Part shown: piece by piece, positions 40,127 through 46,556 of the stretch
Layout of the letters: each line of letters opens with the position of its first letter
Numbering within the stretch: position 1 is the stretch's first letter
Source of the DNA: Wenzhouxiangella sp.
GTDB lineage: Bacteria; Pseudomonadota; Gammaproteobacteria; Xanthomonadales; Wenzhouxiangellaceae
NCBI GenBank assembly: GCA_007131235.1
Contig: SLQY01000102.1
Location: 1-46,556, forward strand
Direction: 5' to 3'
DNA length: 46,556 nucleotides
Program-made: the position numbers and the translations under genes
The notes under the pieces: generated by a model
Databases searched by the model: none
The model's input: the letters and a program-made list of their open reading frames with translations, nothing else
What the model was told of the DNA's origin: nothing

Positions 40127-42181
40127 ATGTCAATACTGATTCGTTGCACCGTCCTGACCTCGCTGCTACTGCTGGCCCCGCTGGGTCGGGCAGCTGCCGA
40201 AGCCGTGCTCTGGCTGCACGGACCTGGTGACGGCCAGCCCAGCCAGGCGCTGGCGCTGGAGACCGATGTCGATATCGAGGTCACCGGCCTGCTCGCCCAT
40301 GCCTTCGTCAGCCAGCGCTTCTACAACGACAGCGGCGACTGGGCCGAGGGACGCTACGTCTTTCCCCTGCCTGACGACAGCGCGGTAGAAAGCCTCACCG
40401 TGCGCGTTGGCGGGCGCCTGATCGAAGGCGAGATTCAGCCGCGCGCCCAGGCCCGTGAAACCTACCAGCAGGCCAGGCGCGAAGGGCGGGTGGCCGGACT
40501 GGTCGAGCAGGAACGAGCCAATGTCTTCACCACCTCGGTGGCCAATATTCCGCCAGGCGAGGAAGTCGAAATTCGCATCGGCTTCCGGCCCAGGGTGGAT
40601 TTCGAACACGGTCGATTCTCGCTGCGCTTTCCGACCACCTTCGCCCCGCGCTTCATTCCCGGTCAGGCACTGCCTGCCGGCCTTGGTGCCGACGAGCCCG
40701 GCGGCGGCTGGTCGCCGGATACCGACCGAGTGCCCGATGCCTCGCGGATCAGCCCCATAGTGCAGCATCCGGATGCGCCGGATCACAATCCGCTGCGCCT
40801 GCGCGTCTCCCTGAACGCGGGCATGGAGCTGGCTGCCCTGGAATCCAGCTTCCATGCTATCCGCCGCGACTTCGACGGTGAGCGCTGGCTGGTCGAGATG
40901 GATGAAACCCCGCAGGGTCGGCGTCGCGACTTCGAGCTGACCTGGCGCCCGGCCGGCCAGAACCGGATTCAAAGCACGGGCTTTCGCCAGACCCTGGGTG
41001 GCAGCGAGCATGTCCTGCTGATGGTGTTGCCGCCAGAGCAGCAGCAGCGCAGCCGTAGCCCGCGCGAACTGGTACTGATCATCGATACTTCCGGCTCGAT
41101 GCGGGGCGAACCCATGAGCCAGGCTCGCGATTCGCTGTTGTTCGCGCTTGACAGCCTGAGCCCCGGAGATCGCTTCAACGTAATTGAATTCAACCACCTG
41201 ACCCGCTCGCTGTTCGATACGCCGGTTGCGGCCAGCAACCGCCATATAAGTCAGGCGCGAAGCTTTGTTCAGAGACTGAGTGCCGGTGGTGGCACGGTGA
41301 TGGGGCCGTCCCTGGCCCAGGCCATGCAACCTCCGATCCCGGACGGCTATCTGCGCCAGATCGTGTTCGTCACCGACGGCATGATCGGCAACGAGCGAGA
41401 AGTGCTGGACCAGATTCGGCGGGATGTCGGGCAAAGCCGCCTGTTCACGGTCGGCATCGGTCACGGCGTCAACAGCCAGTTCCTGCGCGATGGTGCCCGC
41501 TTCGGCCGCGGCAGCTACACGTTTATCGGCGACACCGGCCAGATTCATGAACGCACCAGCGAGCTCATTAGCCAGCTGACCAGCCCGGTACTCAAGGATA
41601 TCGAGGTGCACTGGCCGGTGGCGGTGGAGGCCGTGCCGGAACGCCTGCCGGACCTGTATGCAGGCCAGCCGCTGCTGGTGACCGCTCGCGCCGACGAGCT
41701 CAACGGCGAGGTCATGATTCGTGGTCGACACGAAGGCCGGGCCTGGCAGACCAGTATCCCGGTCGATGCCTTGCAGATGGCATCCGGGGTTGCCGCTCAC
41801 TGGGGCAGGGCGGCGTTGCAGCAGTTGCTGGATCAGCCGACCTCTCCAGCTGAGCGCCAAGCGCTGCGACCGCAAGTTGAAGCTCTGGCGATCGAGTACC
41901 AGCTGCTCAGCCCTTTCACCAGCCTGGTTGCGGTTGATCGCACGCCGGCACGCAGCCGCCAGATTGCCCTGCGCCGCCACGATGTGCCGACCAATTTGCC
42001 GGCCGGACGCAGTCTGGATGGTTTCTTTTCCGGCGCCCGGGCCATGCCGGCCACTGACGCGGGCTCTGAAAACTCACTGCTGCGCGGATTGCTGGCCTTG
42101 CTGCTGGTCGGGTTGCTGCTTGGGCACAAGCGCTTCAGCCGCGATGAAGACGCGCTGGTTGAAAAGGAGAAGCAGGCATGA
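40127..42181 (+). CDS. Sortase substrate with VIT and VWA domains
   Basis: The 684-residue protein has a signal peptide (MSILIRCTVLTSLLLLAPLGRAAAEA) and an N-terminal VIT domain (about 27-150, with YVFPLPDDSAVESLTVRVG). A VWA domain follows from about 314, with a MIDAS DTSGSM at residues 320-325 and VTDGMIGNE near 425. The C-terminus is a sorting signal: MPATD at 640-644, a hydrophobic stretch of about 16 residues, then HKRFSRDED. This is the layout of the marine proteobacterial sortase target family. LPxTG is replaced by MPATD. ATG 40127 has GGAG 8 bp upstream; the longer frame is rejected because it lacks the signal peptide. It overlaps the sortase gene by 4 bp. Confidence 0.93.
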   Translation: MSILIRCTVLTSLLLLAPLGRAAAEAVLWLHGPGDGQPSQALALETDVDIEVTGLLAHAFVSQRFYNDSGDWAEGRYVFPLPDDSAVESLTVRVGGRLIEGEIQPRAQARETYQQARREGRVAGLVEQERANVFTTSVANIPPGEEVEIRIGFRPRVDFEHGRFSLRFPTTFAPRFIPGQALPAGLGADEPGGGWSPDTDRVPDASRISPIVQHPDAPDHNPLRLRVSLNAGMELAALESSFHAIRRDFDGERWLVEMDETPQGRRRDFELTWRPAGQNRIQSTGFRQTLGGSEHVLLMVLPPEQQQRSRSPRELVLIIDTSGSMRGEPMSQARDSLLFALDSLSPGDRFNVIEFNHLTRSLFDTPVAASNRHISQARSFVQRLSAGGGTVMGPSLAQAMQPPIPDGYLRQIVFVTDGMIGNEREVLDQIRRDVGQSRLFTVGIGHGVNSQFLRDGARFGRGSYTFIGDTGQIHERTSELISQLTSPVLKDIEVHWPVAVEAVPERLPDLYAGQPLLVTARADELNGEVMIRGRHEGRAWQTSIPVDALQMASGVAAHWGRAALQQLLDQPTSPAERQALRPQVEALAIEYQLLSPFTSLVAVDRTPARSRQIALRRHDVPTNLPAGRSLDGFFSGARAMPATDAGSENSLLRGLLALLLVGLLLGHKRFSRDEDALVEKEKQA

Positions 42182-42750
42182 TGCGCAATCTGGTCGTATT
42201 CACCCTGTTGGCAACGGGCCTTTGGCAGGCCGGCCAGGGTGCCACCGTTCAGCTCAAGGCATGGCTGGGCCAGCAGTTGCTCGAACGGGCCTGGGTTCAA
42301 GCCAGCGCGAGCGATCAGCCGGCCTTGCCCTGGCCGGGCGCGGTCAGTCACCCGGTGGCTCGTCTGCGGGTACCGGATCTGGCCATCGACCAGCTCGTCC
42401 TGGACGGTGCAGACACGCCGGTGCTGGCCTGGGGCCCGGGCATGGAAATCGGACTCAATGGCCACCGCCTGATTGCCGCCCACCGCGATACCCACTTTCG
42501 CTTCCTTCAGTACCTGGTTGAGGACCAGGTACTGGAGCTGGAAAGCCGCGACGGCTCGGTTGGTCGCTGGCAGGTTGTCGAGCGCCGCATTGTCGACAGC
42601 CGGCGCTATCTCCTCGACATGGACCTGGCCGAGGAGCGCCTGACCCTGGTCACCTGCTACCCTTTCAACGCCAGCGCCGCCGGTGGCCCGCTGCGCCTGG
42701 TGATTGGTCTCAGGCCGCTGCCCCAAGGCGAGCAAGGGAGCAGGACATGA
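42178..42750 (+). CDS. Class GN (proteobacterial) sortase
   Basis: The 190-residue enzyme has an N-terminal hydrophobic anchor (NLVVFTLLATGLWQAG), then the sortase fold. The catalytic residues are His102 in LIAAHRDTHF, Cys160 in LTLVTCYPF and Arg173 in GGPLRLVI, in proper spacing. This is the class restricted to Proteobacteria. It should cleave the substrate encoded directly upstream at its MPATD signal and join it to an unknown amine in the envelope. The overlap ATGA with the substrate gene and with the next small gene suggests translational coupling of all three. Confidence 0.95.
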   Translation: MMRNLVVFTLLATGLWQAGQGATVQLKAWLGQQLLERAWVQASASDQPALPWPGAVSHPVARLRVPDLAIDQLVLDGADTPVLAWGPGMEIGLNGHRLIAAHRDTHFRFLQYLVEDQVLELESRDGSVGRWQVVERRIVDSRRYLLDMDLAEERLTLVTCYPFNASAAGGPLRLVIGLRPLPQGEQGSRT

Positions 42751-43010
42751 GCCTGCTGGCCTTGAGCGAGCTGAGTGCAAGCGAACGCCGACGGCTGGGC
42801 CTGACTGACGCCTCTCGCCCCCGGCGCCAACAGCCCAGCCTTGCGCCTGACTTTCTAACGCCGCCCGCGTCGCCAGCCGAACCCTGTCCCTGGTGGCAGC
42901 GCCGGATGCCTGGCCACGAGGCTTGCCTCGACACCGAAGCGGTCGACGCCGGCGGCCAGGCCGGTGCGAATTGCAGCGCGCTGACGCGGAAACCGATGCC
43001 GGTCGGTTAA
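42747..43010 (+). CDS. Small unknown protein coupled to the sortase gene
   Basis: The 87-residue frame begins with an ATG overlapping the sortase stop (ATGA). The N-terminal part, LLALSELSASERRRLGLTD, is helical; the rest is rich in Pro, Arg and Ala, with cysteines in EPCPWW, EACLD and ANCSA. There is no signal peptide or membrane segment. I do not recognise it. The usual dedicated sortase loci have an OmpA-like gene (pdsO), which this is not. The tight coupling argues for a real gene; the odd, low-complexity composition argues against. Confidence 0.5.
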   Translation: MSLLALSELSASERRRLGLTDASRPRRQQPSLAPDFLTPPASPAEPCPWWQRRMPGHEACLDTEAVDAGGQAGANCSALTRKPMPVG

Positions 43011-43046
43011 AATGCCCGCTCAGCAAATATTTTGGTTCTGTCCGGT

Positions 43047-44051
43047 ATGAATGAAACCGTCCGTATTCCGCTGACCGTCAAGAGCGGAGAAAAAATGGTC
43101 AAGCCGCAGGGCTTTACCGCCATCCGTGACGGCATCAAGGCCCGGCCAGGCGTGTCTCCTGAGCCGATCGGCCGCAAGCCGACCTGGCTGCGGGCCCGAC
43201 TGCCCTCCGGTGGCAAGTACGAGAAGGTCAAGGCCAACGTCACCGAGAATCGCCTGGCAACGGTTTGCCAGGAATCCAAGTGCCCGAATATCGGTGAATG
43301 CTGGTCGAATGGTGTTGCCACCATCATGCTGATGGGAGATGTCTGCACCCGCGCCTGCCGCTTCTGCTCGGTCGATACCGGCAATCCGCGCGGCTGGCTG
43401 GACCCGGAAGAGCCGGCCAATGCGGCCGAATCCGTGCGCCTGATGGATTTGAAATACGTGGTCCTGACCTCGGTTGACCGCGACGATCTGGACGATGGCG
43501 GGGCCGGTCACTACGCCGCCTGCGTGCGTGAAATCCGCAAGGTCAATCCGCACACGGCAGTTGAAGCTCTGACCCCGGATTTCCAGGGCCGGCTTCACGA
43601 CGTCGAAACCGTGGTCGATTCCGGTCTGCAGGTATTTGCCCAGAACGTGGAAACGGTGCGACGTCTGACCCACCCGGTGCGGGATGCGCGCGCTGGATAC
43701 CAGCAGACCCTGGATGTCCTCGCTCATGCCAAGCAGCACCGCCCCGAAGTGCTGACCAAGACCAGCCTGATGCTGGGGCTGGGCGAGACTACCGAGGAGG
43801 TCATTGAAACCATGGACGATTTGCGCGCTATCGGCGTCGATATTGTCACCTTCGGTCAGTATCTGCGCCCTACCGTCAACCATCTGCCAGTGGCGCGCTA
43901 CGTCACCCCGGACCAGTTCCGCGAGCTGCGTGATATCGGCTTGCGCCTGGGTTTCCTGGAAGTCGTTTCCGGCCCGCTGGTCCGCTCCAGCTACCGCGCC
44001 GACCGCGTCTTCGAAAAGAACAACTGCGGCCTGGACGAATCCGCCGCCTGA
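43047..44051 (+). CDS. lipA: Lipoyl synthase
   Basis: LipA is a radical SAM enzyme that inserts two sulfurs into octanoyl groups on carrier proteins. The 334-residue protein has the auxiliary cluster ligands C74, C79, C85 ([12 protein letters not shown]), the SAM cluster CxxxCxxC at 100-107 (CTRACRFC), and the C-terminal RSSY serine ligand. ATG 43047 gives an N-terminus like Xanthomonas LipA (RIPLTV). ATG 43095 has a better ribosome binding site (CGGAG at 5 bp) and is an alternative. A TAAAAT sequence at 43008-43013 may be a -10, with no good -35. lipB, often upstream, is not here. Confidence 0.96.
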   Translation: MNETVRIPLTVKSGEKMVKPQGFTAIRDGIKARPGVSPEPIGRKPTWLRARLPSGGKYEKVKANVTENRLATVCQESKCPNIGECWSNGVATIMLMGDVCTRACRFCSVDTGNPRGWLDPEEPANAAESVRLMDLKYVVLTSVDRDDLDDGGAGHYAACVREIRKVNPHTAVEALTPDFQGRLHDVETVVDSGLQVFAQNVETVRRLTHPVRDARAGYQQTLDVLAHAKQHRPEVLTKTSLMLGLGETTEEVIETMDDLRAIGVDIVTFGQYLRPTVNHLPVARYVTPDQFRELRDIGLRLGFLEVVSGPLVRSSYRADRVFEKNNCGLDESAA

Positions 44052-44070
44052 CTTTTCGTAAGCTGCTGCA

Positions 44071-44104
44071 CCTTGGAACCACCGAACGCACCGAAGACAC
44101 CGAA
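44071..44104. repeat. ACCGAA-type repeat, copy 1
   Basis: The 34-bp unit begins CCTTGGAACC and carries three spaced ACCGAA blocks. It is identical to copy 2. The 346-bp gap between lipA and the next gene holds three copies and no gene that can be supported. Confidence 0.8.
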
Positions 44105-44222
44105 TGATCGGTCTGGTATGCGTATCGTCGCCTCCAGTGTACTGTCCAAGCCCCTGAATTCTCAGAATAAAGCTTCTCTACTGCGTCAGGTTGGGGCTCT
44201 TTGAAGGCAGGAAGTTTAAAAA

Positions 44223-44256
44223 CCTTGGAACCACCGAACGCACCGAAGACACCGAA
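44223..44256. repeat. ACCGAA-type repeat, copy 2
   Basis: It is identical over 34 bp to copy 1, 152 bp downstream in the same orientation. The flanks on the right are only loosely similar, so the copies are separate insertions or a partial duplication. With copy 3 it makes an inverted pair. Confidence 0.8.
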
Positions 44257-44325
44257 AGGTCGGCTGGCCGAGCCATTTTGGCTATTCGAATTTTTCGCAA
44301 AAGTTTTGAACTGTATTGAGGGTTT

Positions 44326-44355
44326 TTCGGTGTGTTCGGTGTCTTTGGTGGTTTC
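44326..44355. repeat. ACCGAA-type repeat, inverted copy 3
   Basis: It reads TTCGGTG on the plus strand with three such blocks, the reverse complement of copies 1 and 2 with about four differences in 30. With copy 2 it forms inverted arms around about 70 bp of AT-richer sequence. It lies 42 bp before the next ATG. Confidence 0.7.
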
Positions 44356-44397
44356 AGGTTTTTGTCTGAGCGCGTTGCATGATTGAGGTTGCGGGGC

Positions 44398-44754
44398 ATG
44401 AGTAATCAGCGGAGCTTGACGGCGGAAGAGCGGGAGCGCTTGCTTGATGAGCTGGGGGCTTTGCTGGATCAGGCGCGCAACCAGGGGCGGCGGCCAGGCT
44501 ACCTGGAGGTGGCCGATGCGCTGGCAATCGAGGCGCCGCTGCGCATCCACAAGACTACCCGGCTGCTGGAAATTCTGCTCAAGCGCGATGCTGAGGCCGG
44601 GCGCCCGCTGCGCTCGCTGCTGGTGATCAGCAAGACGCGTCCCGGCCGGCCGGCCGATGGCCTGTTCGAGCGGGCCCGCCGGCTGGGGCTGTGCGACGGC
44701 GATTCCGATGAATTCTACCAGCACGAACTGACGCGCTTGATGCCGGATCGTTGA
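44398..44754 (+). CDS. Small conserved-looking protein of unknown function
   Basis: The 118-residue protein is mostly helical and charged: AEERERLLDELGALLDQARNQ, then a possible HTH-like or ligand-binding helix pair, YLEVADALAIEAPLRIHKTTRLLEILL. The end is GLFERARRLGLCDGDSDEFYQHELTRLM. There is no signal peptide or membrane segment. I do not recognise the family; nucleic-acid binding is possible but only by composition. The ATG at 44398 has GCGGGG just upstream. It follows the repeat-rich gap. Confidence 0.65.
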   Translation: MSNQRSLTAEERERLLDELGALLDQARNQGRRPGYLEVADALAIEAPLRIHKTTRLLEILLKRDAEAGRPLRSLLVISKTRPGRPADGLFERARRLGLCDGDSDEFYQHELTRLMPDR

Positions 44755-44946
44755 TGCATTGGCGATGCCAGGCGCCAGCCCTTTCCTGGTGTCGTGTCTC
44801 GGCAGAGGCTGAAAACTGCTCCGGCAATCGATGCGACCAGCCGACATCGGGCAGGGGATTTCGCTGTAGGCCCCGCCGGTCGCGCATTCGGGTAATATCT
44901 GGCGTCCTTCCCTTTGCTGGCGTTCAGCCCCTGTGAGTACCGTCTG

Positions 44947-46556
44947 ATGATGATTCGATTGTTTTCCAGCCTGTTGTTGCCGCTGTTTGTTGCCCTGTTC
45001 CTGGTCGCCTGCTCGCCGTCCGGCCAGGATGCCACGCAGCAGGAGGCCTCCGAACCGGTTGCTGCGCCAGAAATCAGCCAGGATGTGCAAGCGCCCATCG
45101 AGGAGCCGCGTGCCGAGCAGCGGCCGCACGTGGTCAGCGCGCCGGCCGGGGATCGGGAAGATCCCTGGTACTGGCTGCGCGACGATGAGCGAGCCGATCC
45201 CGATGTGCTGGCCTACCTGGAGGCTGAAAACGCCTATGCCGACGCCCGTCTGGCCCACCTGGCCGACCTGCGTGAAACACTGTTTGCCGAGTTGCGCGGG
45301 CGAATTGTCGAGGATGACAGCAGCGTGCCTTACAGCGATCGCGGCTACTGGTACTACGCGCGTTTCGAGGAGGGCAAGGAATACCCGATTTTTGCCCGCC
45401 GCGAGGGCAGCCTGGATGCCGATGAACAGGTCATCCTGGACGTCAATCGAAAGGCCGAGGAACATGCGTTCTACCAGGTGGGCGGTTGGGATGTCAGCGC
45501 CAGCGGGCGCTACCTGGCCTGGCTGGAAGATACCGTGGGTCGGCGCCAGTTCGTCATCCGCATCAAGGATTTAAGCGATGGCAGCATCCGCGAAACCGGT
45601 ATCAGCGGCGTGTCCAGCCTGACCTGGGGCGGCGATGATCGCTTTTTGTATTTTGTCTCCAACCATCCTGATACGCTCAGATCCTGGCAGGTTCTCCGGC
45701 TGGACCTGGACGCCGAAACCCCGGGCGAGGGCGAGCTGGTTTACCAGGAAGACGATACCGCCTTCTACACCGGTATTGGCCGCGCCGGCTCGAACGAGTA
45801 CGTGATGATTTACCTGCGCTCGACGGTGTCATCCGAAATGCGCGTGCTGCCGGTCACCGAACCCGAGGGGGAGTTCGCCGTGTTCTTTCCGCGGCAGCGT
45901 GACCACGAATACCAGGTCGATCACCTCGGTGATCGCTGGATCATTCGCAGCAACTACCAGGCACCCAATTTCAGGATCATGCAGGCAGGTCTGGACGAGC
46001 ACGCCAACCGCGACGCCTGGCAGGATGTGATTGCACACGATGAGGACGTATTTATCCACGGTTTCGATGCCATGCACGGCTTTCTTGCCGTCAGCGAGCG
46101 TTCTGATGGTTTGCGCCGAATCCGCATTCACGACTGGGACAGCGGCGAATCAGACATCCTGAGCTTCGACGAGCCAGCCTATGCCGCCTACCTCAGCGGC
46201 AACAGCGACCAGGACAGCCCGCGCCTGCGCTTCATCTACACCTCGCTGACCACACCGATGCAGACCTGGGAAATCGATGTGGCCAGCGGCGAGCGCGAGC
46301 TGCTAAAGCAGAACGAGGTGCCGGGCGGATTCGATTCGGCTGACTACGTGACCCAGCGCTTGTGGGTGACGGCGCGCGACGGTGAGCGGGTGCCGGTTTC
46401 ACTGCTGCACCACCGTGACACTGCGCTCGACGGCTCGGCGCCGCTGTACCAGTACGCCTACGGCTCTTATGGTGCCAGCTCCGACCCGACGTTCAGCACT
46501 GACATTCTGAGCCTGGTCGATCGCGGATTTGTCTATGCCATCGCTCATATTCGAGG
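44947..46556 (+). CDS. Oligopeptidase B-like S9 peptidase lipoprotein (3' end missing)
   Basis: The frame runs 536 codons to the end of the window without a stop. The N-terminus MMIRLFSSLLLPLFVALFLVACS has a lipobox with Cys22, so it is probably anchored in the envelope. After a Glu/Gln-rich linker comes the S9A propeller: DPWYWLRDDERADPDVLAYL near residue 76, RGYWYYARFEEGKEYPIF and VGGWDVSASGRYLAWLED. The last part, GFVYAIAHIRG, is the beginning of the catalytic domain; the Ser-Asp-His triad lies beyond the window. It cleaves after basic residues if it is a true oligopeptidase B. No strong ribosome binding site precedes the ATG. Confidence 0.9.
   Translation, partial: MMIRLFSSLLLPLFVALFLVACSPSGQDATQQEASEPVAAPEISQDVQAPIEEPRAEQRPHVVSAPAGDREDPWYWLRDDERADPDVLAYLEAENAYADARLAHLADLRETLFAELRGRIVEDDSSVPYSDRGYWYYARFEEGKEYPIFARREGSLDADEQVILDVNRKAEEHAFYQVGGWDVSASGRYLAWLEDTVGRRQFVIRIKDLSDGSIRETGISGVSSLTWGGDDRFLYFVSNHPDTLRSWQVLRLDLDAETPGEGELVYQEDDTAFYTGIGRAGSNEYVMIYLRSTVSSEMRVLPVTEPEGEFAVFFPRQRDHEYQVDHLGDRWIIRSNYQAPNFRIMQAGLDEHANRDAWQDVIAHDEDVFIHGFDAMHGFLAVSERSDGLRRIRIHDWDSGESDILSFDEPAYAAYLSGNSDQDSPRLRFIYTSLTTPMQTWEIDVASGERELLKQNEVPGGFDSADYVTQRLWVTARDGERVPVSLLHHRDTALDGSAPLYQYAYGSYGASSDPTFSTDILSLVDRGFVYAIAHIR

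Noticed and set aside
40166-41980. 604-codon minus-strand frame opposite the sortase substrate
   Set aside because: It is opposite a gene with clear signal, VIT, VWA and sorting regions; the antisense product looks like random GC-rich translation.
44201-44386. 61-codon frame in the repeat gap
   Set aside because: It is built of the repeat itself and has no other support.
43903-45465. 520-codon minus-strand frame across lipA, the repeats and the peptidase
   Set aside because: It runs opposite three genes and through the repeat region, so it is not a real gene.

Overview
The window is about 46.6 kb of GC-rich chromosome, densely packed with genes, from a gammaproteobacterium. Three things point to a saline or marine member of the Xanthomonadales/Chromatiales borderland, for example a Wenzhouxiangella-like organism: the MurL/MurD2 peptidoglycan pair known from Xanthomonas, the proteobacterial dedicated sortase system, and the general gene families. 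This placement is inferred from gene content, not from a marker phylogeny. No rRNA, tRNA, CRISPR, prophage or complete insertion sequence was seen. Most of the region looks like stable housekeeping chromosome, with small repeat elements in the few larger gaps.

Layout, left to right. At 3-4843 are an AI-2E/PerM-type membrane protein, murL and murD2 (an alternative route to D-Glu in the peptidoglycan stem), and a convergent ispB. At 4965-11393 are ssb, a sugar-nucleotide operon rfbB-rfbA-rfbC-rfbD-manC (dTDP-L-rhamnose and GDP-mannose supply), and a DUF1684 lipoprotein. At 11401-13799, on the minus strand, is a phage-shock operon pspA-pspB-pspC, then a small membrane protein and an enoyl-CoA hydratase. 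A sigma-54 promoter with exact GG-N10-GC spacing and an upstream palindrome precede pspA. At 14155-15690 are a periplasmic FKBP isomerase, a DUF1289 protein and a NudL-type CoA pyrophosphatase. At 15700-17723, on the minus strand, are a CPA1 antiporter and a PCu(A)C copper chaperone. At 17908-21938 are an ECI1-like enoyl-CoA isomerase, a 134-bp element with terminal inverted repeats, a PilZ-like protein, a second repeat, a thioesterase, a CPBP protease and an orphan fused TssB-TssC-like sheath protein. At 22038-32232 are uvrA, a large S9 peptidase, a YadG/YadH-type ABC exporter and a secreted DUF6351 protein. At 32297-35002 is the rplU-rpmA-obgE locus with a clear sigma-70 promoter and terminators, followed by a UbiA-family prenyltransferase. 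At 35150-37180 is a DeaD-type RNA helicase whose motif II reads DEGD. At 37245-43010 is a complete dedicated sortase locus: histidine kinase, response regulator, VIT/VWA sortase substrate, class GN sortase and a coupled small gene. At 43047-46556 are lipA, a gap with three copies of an ACCGAA-type repeat, a small unknown gene, and the 5' part of an oligopeptidase B-like lipoprotein that runs off the window.

The most distinctive system is the sortase island. A two-component pair faces its probable target operon across 169 bp. That gap holds three TTGCCA repeats in 11/21-bp register, a plausible binding site for an OmpR-type regulator. The substrate ends in an MPATD-type sorting signal rather than LPxTG, and the kinase sensor region looks like a CBM9-type sugar-binding sandwich. 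The other items most worth following up are the stand-alone TssB-TssC fusion with no other T6SS gene nearby, and the MITE-like element abutting the PilZ gene.
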